Shown here one piece after another: positions 23,290 to 35,164 of a stretch of 64,000 nt of DNA. The DNA comes from Erpobdella octoculata. Its lineage: Eukaryota; Annelida; Clitellata; Hirudinida; Erpobdellidae. The notes beneath the pieces are model-generated. The model made no database searches. It was not told the origin of the DNA and saw only the letters and a program-made list of their open reading frames with translations. Each line of letters starts with the position of its first letter. Within the stretch, counting starts at the first letter, position 1. Position numbers and translations under genes: made by a program. The stretch spans positions 8,142,802 through 8,206,801 of the forward strand of contig OZ022241.1 in assembly GCA_963978895.1 (NCBI GenBank), read 5' to 3'.

Positions 23290-24712
23290 GGATCATTGCC
23301 TCAGGAGTGCCTCAGGGGTCGGTGTATAATTGTAAGGACATTTTATTTCTAGAAGTCTTGGAGCATGGCAGTCACAGCTGACGATTCCATCAGGTGATGC
23401 TCCCAAGAAAGGATGTGTTCTATGTATGTGCAGACCTTGTGGAATAATATTAAGATTTTTATGGATGTTTCTAAATAATTTAATTTTCACGACCATATTG
23501 AATAGCAGGAACTGATCTGCCATCTTTAGTGTAGCCCATGATTTCATTAATAATTGATTTGCTGCACGGTTCCTTGGTGTGAAGGACACTATGCATTCGG
23601 GAGGCAGTAATACGTCCGATGTGGTGTTCTTGCCACAATTTGTTCTTTGATTGACTAACTGTGCATCTTTCCCAAATTGAAATGTTGTCCTCGTTGAAAT
23701 GCGTACAGAAATTTTTGAAAGCCTCAACTTGTTCCTTGCTACTCAATGTGGGAGTAATTGCAAATTCAATAAATATTTCGGTTAATGGTCTGGGCAGAAA
23801 TTCATCACTATCATGATCTGATGAGCCAGTGATAGTACTTTCCTCTGAAATAAGGTATTTAATAAACTAGCGCATTTCATAATTTTTTTTCATTTATTCA
23901 AAAGACAATCTATTTCTAATTCATTTCCAATACTTGAATTCATTATATAAATCATTAATTTCTAGCCTACTGCTTACATATTGTATTTATACACAAATCT
24001 CTTTCCATAATTGTTGATGCATAGACAAAGATATAAAATGCTAACCTGAACAAACACTTTTTTCAATTAATGAGGAAAAGACAGCTTTTGGATTGATGAT
24101 TTTCAATTTCGCCAACTTGTCGTGATCAAGTATCTGTTTATCTTGTTAATTACTTCTATGTTTGGCTGGCAGAGCTGGCAACATTTGATTAATTTTTACC
24201 CGTCCGAAAGAAATATCTCTCAACCTAGCTGGTTCAACTTTTTTTTGCTTATATTCCTGACATAGAACATCAGTTGGAGATTTTTTTTCCAAGTGAGCAG
24301 CAGCTTGGAGTTTAAAAAGTGTTGCAGCAACATGGCTACACACTGAACCAAGACTAAAAATTATTGAAAAAATTTTTTACTTAACATTAACATAAAATGA
24401 AAAAATAGATATTTAAGAAGGTTGAAATAAAATGAATGCTGAATGTTCTTCTCCACTAAAAAACATATTCTCAAAACATTGAAAAAGGTTTGTAAATTGC
24501 CTTTTATTACAACAAAATTGATTCAATAAAATTTTATATAAAATAGTTTAAAAATGTATTTTGTTGTTTAAATCAGATTATACATTTTTAGACACAATAT
24601 CAATAAACAATTAACCCTGCCATGCAAGTACAATTAGCAGAATTTATCCAGCCTTCTTTATGAATGCATATCCAGACATCATACATTGTATTTTTTGATT
24701 GTCTTTGGCTTG
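23290..24712 (-). pseudogene. SWIM plus YqaJ-exonuclease gene, interrupted
   Basis: Minus-strand pieces in order are as follows. 24600-24712 has [16 protein letters not shown], the C-x-C half of a SWIM finger. 24146-24335, after a good acceptor, has CSHVAATLFKLQAA, the C-x-H half. A piece starting near 23845 has DSDEFLPRPLTEIFIEFAIT. It leads into 23746-23480, with HIGRITASRMHSVLHTKE and AIQYGREN, then 23490-23293 in a shifted frame, with HPFLGASPDGIVSCDC and LLEIKCPYN. The last two pieces are the YqaJ/lambda-exonuclease-like nuclease domain, with its D and ExK residues. SWIM plus YqaJ is a known architecture in transposon-related genes of invertebrates. The gene is broken by a LINE piece upstream of 24712, a frameshift near 23490, and the hAT inserted at 23281. 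Confidence 0.75.
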
Positions 24713-25250
24713 GAAGAACCTTTGAATATATTAGACAATTGGTATTGACACATTCACTCAAGTAATCCCTGAACCACATCAATGGAATTCCTCGGACTCC
24801 ATAATGTTCGAGTTTCTTCAGCAAAATCTCATGGTTCACTGCATCAAAAGCTTTGGCCAGATCCAGAAATATACCAAGGTAATTATCAAATCCGGTGTTG
24901 GATGACACTATCCTCTTTGCCAGATCTGAGCCAATATTGGAGAAATAGTTATTGAATGATTCGGCAATATCCAAAGGAGATGTTAAAGAGCTCCCATCAC
25001 TTGCAGAAAAGGTCTTAACCTGTTCATCGGAAGTCTGTTTCCCCTATAGTTTTCTGATTAATTTCCATGTCGCTTTTGTACTGTTCTGGTGAATTTTGAA
25101 TTTTGTCGAATAAAATTTAGTTATGGCCGCTATCTTGACGGATTTGAAACGATTACGATACTCTCTAAAATTTTGTTTGTAAGAAAATGAGCAGTTGCTC
25201 AACGGTAGTCGGCTGGTAAGTCTGTTTAATTGGCTAGGAGTAACGTACCC
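24712..25250 (-). pseudogene. LINE reverse transcriptase fragment with internal deletion
   Basis: On the minus strand the pre-RT linker ([20 protein letters not shown]) joins directly to [20 protein letters not shown] and [16 protein letters not shown]. The fingers of the polymerase domain are deleted and nothing follows the palm start, so it is dead. The motifs are those of CR1/Jockey-type elements, related to the longer copy at 36054. Confidence 0.8.
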
Positions 25251-25470
25251 ACTGCCTTCATCGTTGGTTGATTGGAGAAAGTTATTGTCAGGATCAATGT
25301 CAGAGCCAAATATAGTCAGAGCGATTCTATATTCTCCATATCAATGACTGCTCAATAAACTATAAACTTTTTTAACCATTTAAACTGAACAGGAATTCAA
25401 AACATCATCTATATATAACCAATTCATTTAGCAAATATTACTTGAGCATGGAAATAATGGGATGCCAAGC

Positions 25471-25954
25471 AGTGCCGGCTTTAGGTATAAGCGATATAGG
25501 CGGCTTGCCTAGGGTGGGGGTGGGTAAAATGCAGACCGCAGACTTATAATTAAATGTTAACGAAAAATTTAGAACTAAAACATTTAGTTGAATTACTTTA
25601 TATATTAATAATTTTGATTTGATACATAAATACAGTTAAATTTGAACTGAATCTTGGTTGTTTATTTATTAAGCCCATTGTAGCTTTGGTAGCTAAGGTT
25701 AAAGATTGTTTCCAAAATAAATTTAGCTGAGTTCACAGATATGTTCACCTTTACCGATAACACAAGCTGCAACAAGCTGAGGATTTTATAATAGTAGAGT
25801 ACGGTCACTATTATATAATTAATTGAATCTACCCAGTGCACGTCAGTTTGAACTCTATCTTTGCAATAATGCAAAGGTTAAACCGGCTGAGGTTATTGCC
25901 TTACGATTTTATAATTAGTTAATATGAAATTAATTGAATCTATTCAATGTCAGT
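25471..25954. mobile_element. Solo hAT-like end and uninformative sequence
   Basis: CAGTGCCGGCTTTAGG at 25471 followed by GGCGGCTTGCCTAGGG is a typical hAT terminus. No matching right end was found. The rest of the stretch up to about 25950 shows no gene. Confidence 0.45.
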
Positions 25955-26267
25955 TTGAAACATTTTGCTCTGCCAGAATTCTGTACCAAAACCACAACTT
26001 TATCTCCTACTTGGTATTTTCTATCAGTGCTCCTGAGGTTGTAATTATTAGCATACTATTCTTGTTCGATGTGGGAATAATAATCAGAGTAGACTTTTGC
26101 AAAATCCAAATTTTCTTTGAGGGTTCGCAGATATTCTTCTGGTTTCTTTCCTAAGTTGAGTGGAAGGATTCGCTCTCCCACCCATGATTCTTTCGGCACA
26201 GACAGCATTCCTCGAGGAATAGTACCATAAACCAACGTGTACGGACTGATATGTGTGGTAGAAGACA
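25955..26267 (-). pseudogene. Ty3-type integrase C-terminal remnant
   Basis: On the minus strand one frame reads PYTLVYGTIPRGMLSVPKES, then WVGERILPLNLGKKPEEYLR and KYQVGDKVVVLVQNSGRAKC, typical of the C-terminal end of Ty3/mdg4-type integrase. One stop lies after HIEQE. It ends at 26267, where the hAT-like terminus CAGTGGCGGATCCAGGA begins. Confidence 0.7.
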
Positions 26268-26830
26268 GTGGCGGATCCAGGATTTTCTGGTGGTGGGTAA
26301 TGTTCTACAATTTTGACCCTTTGAACGTCTCCGAAATCCGAATCCTCGTCCATATGAGCCCTACCCTCTCTTATCTCCATTCCCCACCTCTGAGTTTTAA
26401 ATTACGAAGTCAGGTGTTGTGATTCATCAATCATCACACAACAAGTTTAGTTTATTGCAGCAATGTAATTAATGCAAGTTTCACTCGAGTTATATGAAAG
26501 TAGTAGGCTATACACACGAAGTGAAGCAGAAACAACAGAAAGCAATAGGCCTGTTGTAATACACAAAAAACACAACACATTAACAACAAAAATTCCAGTT
26601 TACGTTTGCTCAATGCAAAGTCATTGACCACCATTTCCGGATCAACGTTGACCTCGGGATGTAAATACATAAGGGCCAGACCATTCAATTTTTCATCAAC
26701 CATAGTAATATCTTTCAAATCGCTTGGCTCTGCTTCACCAGTATTGATACTCATGCCTGATAGCGGTGGCAGTAAGTGGCTGAACCGCTGGCAAGGTCCT
26801 CGGACCATTGTGGGCAAACAACACTAAGGT
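26268..26830. mobile_element. hAT-like solo end and plus-strand integrase scrap
   Basis: CAGTGGCGGATCCAGG at 26268 is a hAT-like terminus; a relative (CAGTGGCGGATCTAG) is at 48903. No right partner was found for either. At about 26745-26815 the plus strand reads MPDSGGSKWLNRWQGPRTIV, the end of a Ty3 integrase in the opposite orientation to the flanking pol remnants, which suggests a local inversion or a second element. Confidence 0.45.
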
Positions 26831-26879
26831 ACGCCGCTGGCCAGCGAGAAAACTTATCGATTATTACCAAAGCCTAATT

Positions 26880-27065
26880 AACTTATGGTTTTGCTTTAAC
26901 GGGATCTAGATCAGTGGTGAGAGGACCGATGCAGTCGATCATTAAATGCGAGAAAGGTCGCTCGTCACCTCGCGGAATGGGTTGGATGGGGACTCGAGAA
27001 GGTGCTTGCTTTTGACAGATCTCACACGATTCGCAATAAGTCTTGACTTTGCTCTCCATATCCGT
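26880..27065 (-). pseudogene. Ty3-type integrase zinc-binding/core remnant (3' part)
   Basis: The minus strand reads SKVKTYCESCEICQKQAPSR and RPFSHLMIDCIGPL. This is the C-x2-C half of the HHCC finger and the start of the DDE core (the D in MIDCIGPL). It is interrupted at 27065 by the hAT element; the matching upstream half lies at 29955-30165. A stop soon follows (VKAKP*), so no intact core is present. Confidence 0.8.
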
Positions 27066-29946
27066 CAGGGACGTCATTTCAGCAAAACCTTGGGGGGGGG
27101 GGCAAAATGTTTTAGGGGCCCATTAATCCAAGTGTGGCCTTCGCAGGGGGGGGGGGGCACCAAGTATTTACAAAATGTTAATGGAACATATCTTGGCTTA
27201 TAGTTATTATTTTTTTTTAATCTAAACAAGCTGAAATTTTACATTAAGGTAATTCTAATATCGTTACTAGATAATAGTTTTTCATACTGTGTTTTAAAAC
27301 ACCAAATATCAATAAATGTAACATGTATCGAAGTGTTTCCTGTCGTGGATCATAATTTGATCCTTTTTGTATCCTCTTTTATCCGGGTTGGTACAGGCTG
27401 CAAAAGCCCTGTAGTATCGTATAGTAATTTTTTTAAATTTGTTTGTTCGAATTATTACGAAAATAACATGATTACCAGCCACCGAAAAGAAAACAAGAAA
27501 GTTTTGAATCTAGAAATACAATGAGTCTAATACAAAATGTAAAATTTAATGTTCAACTGTTAAAATAACGGATAACGCCTTTGACGCATATTAGAAAAAA
27601 TGTCGATAACTTTTTCGACGTCAACTCGCTGAACCTCTTCTTGTAAAATAGCCAGTACGAGTAAATCGCTCAAACGTTCATCCCCACAGCGAGTTCGGAT
27701 ATATGTTTTAATTCTCTTCATACAGCTAAACGTTCGTTCGTTTTCTACCGAAGTAACAGGCAAAGTTTAAACGAGATCTACAAGGCGAATCATATTGTAA
27801 AATGCATTTGGCATTTTTGCTAAATGAAAACGCAAGTCTTCCAAATTAAAAATAAGGTTCTGCAGTGTAGAAACGTACGATTTTGCAGTGCCAGCTTCGA
27901 CTTCAACTACGAGAGGGTCAATATCCAAAGTTGGATAAAGTTTCGCAAGTGTGGTTAGTCGGTGTGCAGAGAGGAAATCATCAGATTGCGGATTGAAGGA
28001 CTTCAGGCATGCAAGAAGATCACTATTTTGTGTAAATCGTGCATTCAACTCAGACAAAATACGATCAATGCACGCATACAAAATCTGTGACCTTTCTCGC
28101 TTCATTTTGGACTGTTCAGGAAGGGGCTCCCTTTGGCCAGTAGTGGAAAACGTGTAAAAGCCAACTAATTTTTTGGAATGTGCCTTCCTGCGCAAAGCCG
28201 ATATTGTAGGTTCTGACTTTGTACTATTTATTGCACGATATAAAATTTCGGCTTCCCCGCAGATTTCATTCTCGGAATGAAGAGAAATTAATTCTTTCTG
28301 GGTTGATTTTATCAGATTCATTGCGACAATGAAGTTTATCTGAGGATTTTGCAGCTCCTCTGAAGCGACGTGAATTTTCCTCAGAATAACTTCAAGAGTG
28401 AGGAGGCACCTCAGAAATGAAATTTTCTTAAAATAAGTGAGTAGACCCTTTGCCTCACTAGCGCTACTTCTGTCCACTTTCTGTTTAGAAAGTGCCTCCA
28501 ACACCTCAACACATATCTGGATTCGTAGCTTAATTTTTCGAACAGCTGCATACCAGTAGTACCATCTAGTTTTTACTAGCCTTTCCAACTCAAAGATTTT
28601 GAGACCACTCTCTTTCTGTGCATGTATGAACAACTCATGCCTAGGATTACTGGCCGTCAAGAACACATACACAGACTGGACCTTGCTGAAGACGTCGACG
28701 ACCTCGGGGATGTTTTTAACAGCATTCATCAGCACAAGATTCAGTCGGTGTGCATGGCAATGAACATAAACAACGTGGGGGGCGATCGCTTTGATTTTCG
28801 CTTGAACACCATTGAACCGACCGCTAATGACTGACGCCCCATCAAAGCATTGGCCCACCCAGTTTCTCCAAGATAATTTCATGGAAAAAACAATTCGCTG
28901 TATCTCGGCAGCAAGGGCTTCAGCATTCAGCTGTTTCATATGATACACTCCTATTGGCTTTTCAAACACTTTGCCATCACAGGAATAACGAATGCAAAAG
29001 CTAAGTTGTTCTTTTCGGGAAGCATCTTTAGATTCATCAACAAGTAATGCCCAAAATGGTCCCATAGATTCAACAACAGATTCTCTGACCGACTGGGCAA
29101 GGCAAGAAATGATGTCATTTTGGTAGGAAGGGGAGGAATAATGACCATAACGGGCCGCCATCCTTTCACGCAGCTGCGGAGCCAGCTCTCCCATCAACTT
29201 CAACAGCTCAATGAAATTGCCTTTATTGGAGGAAACATCCGATTCCTCGTTTCCTCTGAAGGCTAACCCTTGACGAGCCAAATAAGAAGTTGCCATGATG
29301 AGATACCGCAGGTGGCTTCTATTTTCTAACACCTCTTGTTTCCTTTGAGAGACTAGATGGTTTGCAATTGGCTCGCAAGTTCCATCTAGGACTTTTTTTT
29401 TATTAGACCAGCCGATGATACCAGATTTGTGGCGGCTACTTGCAGCATGCTTTAAAAATAACTCTTTGGCATCTCTCCACTTCTGACACCCTTTGTCGAC
29501 AAATGTTATGGACCCAACATTTTCACCAGGATTTACATGATTTGGGCAAAAGTGACGACAGCTATAACAAAAAACTGCGTCTTTGTTTATAGAGTATTCC
29601 AACCACGAAAAAAGCTTGTAGTAGTGGGCACTAAATCTTCGCTTAGAGAGTGGATTCTGTGGAAATTCTTTAAGAATAGGTTGAACAGGATCTTCTTTAG
29701 GTGTAGATGGCTTTTCTGCCAGCTTCATAACTTCTTTAACATCTCTCCATCGGGGGCTTATTTAAGTGCAGAGGTTTACGTAAGAGCGGGGCCCACTGAA
29801 GTGCGTGGGGCCCACTTTAGTGTCAAGGGCCCACAGAAAAGTCCGAGAAGGGCCACTTAAAAATCACATAAGTTCTGCACTTAAGTAAGAGCGGGAGCCA
29901 CTAAAGTGCATGGGGCCCCCCCTGCCCTCCCAATTTGACGTCCCTG
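27066..29946 (-). mobile_element. hAT transposon (CAGGGACGTC termini), 2881 bp
   Basis: It starts CAGGGACGTCATTTCAGC and ends CCAATTTGACGTCCCTG. The near-perfect 8-bp duplication is ATATCCGT (27058-27065) and ATATCCGG (29947-29954). It contains a nearly complete transposase on the minus strand. Direct repeats of the type GTAAGAGCGGGGCCCACTGA lie in the 29760-29915 promoter region. It was inserted into a Ty3 integrase. Confidence 0.9.
27560..29728 (-). pseudogene. hAT transposase with one premature stop
   Basis: The start at 29728 gives MKLAEKPSTPKEDPVQPILK. The finger region has FCYSCRHFCPNHVN and LFLKHAASSRHKSG. Core motifs are FWALLVDESKDASRKEQLSF (first D), GQCFDGASVISGRFNGVQAK (second D) and VYVHCHAHRLNLV (the C..H insert). 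A single in-frame TAA at 27767-27769 separates this 653-codon part from the dimerisation region PVTSVENERTFSCMKRIKTY, which ends at 27560. Apart from that stop the roughly 720-codon frame is open, so the copy is recent. Its first 160 or so codons are duplicated at 31283-31762. Confidence 0.9.
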
Positions 29947-29954
29947 ATATCCGG

Positions 29955-30165
29955 GAACCAAAAGTTGAATTGAATATGTTGACTAGTTGACTTGGCAGCC
30001 AGATGACCAGCACAAGCTGAGTCATGCACCATCTTTAATACCAGGGAAACCCTCACCTTGGGGAGGCAGAGCTGGTGTAACTGTAATCCCCATAGATTTT
30101 CCCTATGATATAACAACCCGTCCATCACCATAAAACCTTTTTCCCCTTCTCCCCAAACTTTCACA
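29955..30165 (-). pseudogene. Ty3-type integrase N-terminal remnant (5' part)
   Basis: The minus strand reads MVMDGLLYHRENLWGLQLHQ, then HDSACAGHLAAKSTSQHIQF and FWFPDIRD, the HH half of the integrase zinc finger. It continues beyond the hAT insertion into the CESCEIC half at 26880-27065. The same segment is repeated at 31989-32199 in the tandem duplicate. Confidence 0.8.
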
Positions 30166-30170
30166 CCTGT

Positions 30171-30760
30171 TTAAGGGTACCACATAACTTTTGTTCCTGT
30201 CAGAAGTGGGTTGGATCTGCCGAGGTCTGGCCGCTCTGCACCGTCCTGAATCTTCCCGTTCGTATTGTCTGGCCTTACAATGTCAACATCTGTTGGCGAG
30301 GTGCCGCTGTCATTTTCTATATCTACGGTTGCTGCACTAGGTGTAATCATTTCGTAGGATTCCAATGCTTGGATTTTTTTACTACGCCGGGAATTAAGAG
30401 GGCTTCTTCCCGGGGATTATCTACCACGGCAAACCAATCTTTACTCGTCGGGGCTACGCTAACATATTGGTCATCAGAAAAATAAGGCCTTGTAGTGAGT
30501 GCAACCAAAGTAACCGGTTGTTCGATACCAACTATCGCACCCCGCAACACACCTTGACGTTGTATGGGACATTGATGGATATCAACTATACTGACCCTTA
30601 TACAGAGGGCTCTCACTGGTGCAACATCACCGATCCTTACATTAAAAAAATAGTTTTCAAACGACTCATTATCTACCTCGAGAGAATCTACGTGACATAT
30701 ATTAGTCATAGAAGAGCATTCTAATAATAGAGTTACAAGCAAAACTAGGAGAGTGGTGTT
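30171..30760 (-). pseudogene. Ty3-type pol remnant, possibly the protease region
   Basis: The minus strand reads SFENYFFNVRIGDVAPVRAL, RQGVLRGAIVGIEQPVTLVA and KDWFAVVDNPREEALLIPGV, then (other frame) SAATVDIENDSGTSPTDVDI. The spacing and motifs recall the retropepsin-like part of Ty3 pol, but the catalytic D-S/T-G is not visible, so this is an inference. A second copy is at 32205-32794. Confidence 0.5.
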
Positions 30761-31067
30761 GTATTGAAGGGAGTACAAAATCATGTTTTCTCTTGCGAAG
30801 ATTATGACCATGATTTATCATTGGTGGCAGAAGTTTAGAGAGGACATGATCTGGGTTTGATGTTATAGACAAGAACAGGTTTCGATCAGCTTTTAGACAC
30901 AGGTCAGCAATCATCGACTGGCTTGATGGACAGAAACCGGCATGCTTTGATCTCCGCAAAAACCTCTCCAATCTTTCCTTTTCCGACATTCTCAGGAAAG
31001 CCCACCAAACAGGTGAGCAATAGAGAATTTTGGCCAGTGTAGAAGACGTGAAGACTATCTGAAGCAA
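30745..31067 (-). pseudogene. LINE reverse transcriptase C-terminal fragment
   Basis: The minus strand reads LAKILYCSPVWWAFLRMSEK, ERLERFLRRSKHAGFCPSSQ and NLRKRKHDFVLPSIQ, the C-terminal region of a CR1/Jockey-type ORF2 ending before the stop at 30702. A second identical copy is at 32779-33101. Confidence 0.75.
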
Positions 31068-31089
31068 CTCCTTAGATAACCCATGCGAT

Positions 31090-31282
31090 TTCAGTATCCG
31101 CAGGGCATTGAATTAAATTCGACTTCCCGCACTTGTCCTAATGTACTGCCCTTAGGAAATAAATTCTGGGGCGCTCCTTTCAAAATTTGTTTGTGCATTT
31201 CATAAACGGGATATACTTTCAAATCATCCATAAAAACATTTCCTTTACAAAATTGTTCTAAATTTTCAAGAAACACAAAAGT
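31090..31282 (-). other. Unidentified short reading frame, duplicated
   Basis: The minus strand reads FLENLEQFCKGNVFMDDLKV and HKQILKGAPQNLFPKGSTLG. I do not recognise it. It occurs twice (also 33125-33310) because it is the last piece of the 2034-bp duplicate; in copy 1 it is fused in frame to the truncated hAT transposase start of copy 2. Confidence 0.4.
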
Positions 31283-33316
31283 GTTTCCTCTGAAGGCTAA
31301 CCCTTGACGAGCCAAATAAGAAGTTGCCATGATGAGATACCGCAGGTGGCTTCTATTTTCTAACACCTCTTGTTTCCTTTGAGAGACTAGATGGTTTGCA
31401 ATTGGCTCGCAAGTTCCATCTAGGACTTTTTTTTTATTAGACCAGCCGATGATACCAGATTTGTGGCGGCTACTTGCAGCATGCTTTAAAAATAACTCTT
31501 TGGCATCTCTCCACTTCTGACACCCTTTGTCGACAAATGTTATGGACCCAACATTTTCACCAGGATTTACATGATTTGGGCAAAAGTGACGACAGCTATA
31601 ACAAAAAACTGCGTCTTTGTTTATAGAGTATTCCAACCACGAAAAAAGCTTGTAGTAGTGGGCACTAAATCTTCGCTTAGAGAGTGGATTCTGTGGAAAT
31701 TCTTTAAGAATAGGTTGAACAGGATCTTCTTTAGGTGTAGATGGCTTTTCTGCCAGCTTCATAACTTCTTTAACATCTCTCCATCGGGGGCTTATTTAAG
31801 TGCAGAGGTTTACGTAAGAGCGGGGCCCACTGAAGTGCGTGGGGCCCACTTTAGTGTCAAGGGCCCACAGAAAAGTCCGAGAAGGGCCACTTAAAAATCA
31901 CATAAGTTCTGCACTTAAGTAAGAGCGGGAGCCACTAAAGTGCATGGGGCCCCCCCTGCCCTCCCAATTTGACGTCCCTGATATCCGGGAACCAAAAGTT
32001 GAATTGAATATGTTGACTAGTTGACTTGGCAGCCAGATGACCAGCACAAGCTGAGTCATGCACCATCTTTAATACCAGGGAAACCCTCACCTTGGGGAGG
32101 CAGAGCTGGTGTAACTGTAATCCCCATAGATTTTCCCTATGATATAACAACCCGTCCATCACCATAAAACCTTTTTCCCCTTCTCCCCAAACTTTCACAC
32201 CTGTTTAAGGGTACCACATAACTTTTGTTCCTGTCAGAAGTGGGTTGGATCTGCCGAGGTCTGGCCGCTCTGCACCGTCCTGAATCTTCCCGTTCGTATT
32301 GTCTGGCCTTACAATGTCAACATCTGTTGGCGAGGTGCCGCTGTCATTTTCTATATCTACGGTTGCTGCACTAGGTGTAATCATTTCGTAGGATTCCAAT
32401 GCTTGGATTTTTTTACTACGCCGGGAATTAAGAGGGCTTCTTCCCGGGGATTATCTACCACGGCAAACCAATCTTTACTCGTCGGGGCTACGCTAACATA
32501 TTGGTCATCAGAAAAATAAGGCCTTGTAGTGAGTGCAACCAAAGTAACCGGTTGTTCGATACCAACTATCGCACCCCGCAACACACCTTGACGTTGTATG
32601 GGACATTGATGGATATCAACTATACTGACCCTTATACAGAGGGCTCTCACTGGTGCAACATCACCGATCCTTACATTAAAAAAATAGTTTTCAAACGACT
32701 CATTATCTACCTCGAGAGAATCTACGTGACATATATTAGTCATAGAAGAGCATTCTAATAATAGAGTTACAAGCAAAACTAGGAGAGTGGTGTTGTATTG
32801 AAGGGAGTACAAAATCATGTTTTCTCTTGCGAAGATTATGACCATGATTTATCATTGGTGGCAGAAGTTTAGAGAGGACATGATCTGGGTTTGATGTTAT
32901 AGACAAGAACAGGTTTCGATCAGCTTTTAGACACAGGTCAGCAATCATCGACTGGCTTGATGGACAGAAACCGGCATGCTTTGATCTCCGCAAAAACCTC
33001 TCCAATCTTTCCTTTTCCGACATTCTCAGGAAAGCCCACCAAACAGGTGAGCAATAGAGAATTTTGGCCAGTGTAGAAGACGTGAAGACTATCTGAAGCA
33101 ACTCCTTAGATAACCCATGCGATTTCAGTATCCGCAGGGCATTGAATTAAATTCGACTTCCCGCACTTGTCCTAATGTACTGCCCTTAGGAAATAAATTC
33201 TGGGGCGCTCCTTTCAAAATTTGTTTGTGCATTTCATAAACGGGATATACTTTCAAATCATCCATAAAAACATTTCCTTTACAAAATTGTTCTAAATTTT
33301 CAAGAAACACAAAAGT
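31283..33316. repeat. 2034-bp direct tandem duplication, copy 2
   Basis: It abuts copy 1 with no spacer and ends CAAGAAACACAAAAGT, then unrelated GAAAATTTCACATT begins. Encoded frames (107, 87, 64, 154, 85 and 121 codons) equal those of copy 1. Either a very recent duplication or an assembly artefact. Confidence 0.95.
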
Positions 33317-33487
33317 GAAAATTTCACATTCCGTATATATATAGGTCGCCGATGTCGGTATAATAATGCATAGTTTATTGGAGATCTTTGTTGAATCGTT
33401 TTCTCCCTCAGCGATTGTTTGTTTGGCAGCCGAAAAGCAGGCTGTTTTTAAAAATTATAAATTTATACAGCTATTGCTAATTATTTC

Positions 33488-34820
33488 AGGGTTGTCCAAC
33501 GCGTGGCCCTCATTGTCTTTAGCAGTGGCCCGCGTTTTCACCATCTGAGCTCAGGAATAAGGCAGCTAATTACAGTTTTTAAAATCAGATTTTTTTTTAA
33601 TTTATTGCAATATGGTTAAAACTGCCGCCTCATTTTTAATAAACCGGTAAAAATGGTATTGACTACTTGGTTAACAGAACCATAATTATATATATATTTT
33701 TAAATATGACTTCTGCTAATGCTAATAAAAGACTTAGATTTGAAACTGAAAGTGGACATGGAGGTTGTATATTTAATCCATCTTGGACAAATGAATATTT
33801 TGTAATTGAACAACATAGTTCAACTATGTGTCTCATTTGTTTAAAAAAAATTGCTGTGTGCAAAATTTATAATGTTAACAGACACTATAACCACAAAACA
33901 TGCAGAAACTTATGATAAATTCAAGGGAAAATTTCGTGTTTATAAACTGGAATTACAAAAAAGAAAATTTCTCGGGCAACAATCAGTTTTTTAATTGAAG
34001 AAAATATTGCAAAAAGTGTTAAACCTTTTACTACTGGAGATTTAATAAAAAAACTTTTTAAAACAATTAAAAGGTATGCTCTGCAAAAATACATTTTGTT
34101 GAAGATCTCAGTCTTTCACACCAAACAATTGCAAGAAGGGTTGAAGATCTATCAAAGAATATTGAATTAGCATTGGAAGAAAAATTATGTAAGTGTGAAT
34201 TATGTAAGTCTGGCACCTGATCAATCAACAGATAGAGGTGATACGGCTCAGTTAGCTATTTTTATTAGAGGTATAACTATAACACTTAATTTTGAAATAA
34301 TTGAAGAACTGTTGAATGTCAGGCACATGAAAGGCACTACTAAAGGAGAAGATATTCTCTCTAAAGTCAAAAAAACAATGAGTTAGATTTGCCAGAAACA
34401 AAACTCTCTGGTGTCACTACAGATAGAGCAAGTTCAATGAAAGGATAAAAATATTGGATTTTGGCATTATTTAAGAAATCCGTTAATCACAACATTCTTT
34501 CATATCTCTGTATTATACATCAGGAACAGTTATGTGCAAAAGTATTGTTATAATTTTATAAAAAAAATACATGAACATTGAAGTTTATCCACATTTGTGC
34601 AGACACACCATGAAATATTTTTCTCTTTTTGGAAGCACACTGAACAATTTTTTTCAAGAATGAAATATGAACACCTTACTATTGATAATTTGTGTAAAAA
34701 TAAACAATGTCAAGTTGAATTGAATTAGTTGTTTTTAATTATAAGTTTGAATAATTTTTTTATTTTATTGTCATCAAAATAAAATAATTGCCCAGGCTGC
34801 AAAAAGGTTGGACAAATAAT
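33488..34820 (+). mobile_element. Charlie-like hAT remnant
   Basis: The left end CAGGGTTGTCCAACGCGTGG is the classic Charlie/GTF2IRD2-type terminus, and the right side has GGCTGCAAAAAGGTTGGACA. Between them, at 33706, is MTSANANKRLRFETESGHGG, then CLICLKKIAVCKIYNVNRHY (BED-like finger). Downstream, in shifted frames, are ELYVSLAPDQSTDRGDTAQL (core, first D) and LSGVTTDRASSMKG. Frameshifts and stops are frequent and the C-terminus is almost lost. I could not define a target duplication. Confidence 0.75.
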
Positions 34821-34935
34821 TCACCCATTGAAACTTCATACTCAACTCAAATATACTCAACAAAATGTCCTTAAATGGTGCACTTTTGCTTTTGCACGAT
34901 GTTATCTGCTCTTACGACATCAATTCTTAAACTTA

Positions 34936-35009
34936 CCACTATTCGTCTAGTATTCATCCTGACAGGGAGGTGCAGGCAGATCACTGGATGACGTGCTGAC
35001 TTTCGGCTG
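34936..35009 (-). CDS. Putative exon downstream of a triplicated exon
   Basis: On the minus strand the acceptor TATTGTTTTCAG precedes an open segment reading RKSARHPVICLHLPVRMNTR and a strong GTAAGT donor follows. The exon joins in phase to the first copy of the upstream Cys-rich exon (35171-35256): that exon leaves one base (C) and this one supplies GC, giving Arg. The gene is unknown to me. Confidence rests only on splice signals and phase. Confidence 0.45.
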
Positions 35010-35164
35010 CCTGAAAACAATAATCTCAAAGATAACATATTGATTATGATAACACATATGACACAAAAACAATTAAAAATTTTCAAAATAAATTAATACG
35101 ACTCACGTTGAAAAAATACTACAAACGAATCACATTGAACACATAACGCTGCGGAAAAACTTAC

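Larger units (their letters stand above)
29249..31282. repeat. 2034-bp direct tandem duplication, copy 1
   Basis: This runs from GTTTCCTCTGAAGGCTAACC to CAAGAAACACAAAAGT. It holds the 5' end of the hAT transposase gene, the hAT right terminus, Ty3 integrase and protease-like remnants, a LINE scrap and an unidentified ORF. Reading frames are identical to those of copy 2 at an offset of exactly 2034. Confidence 0.95.
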
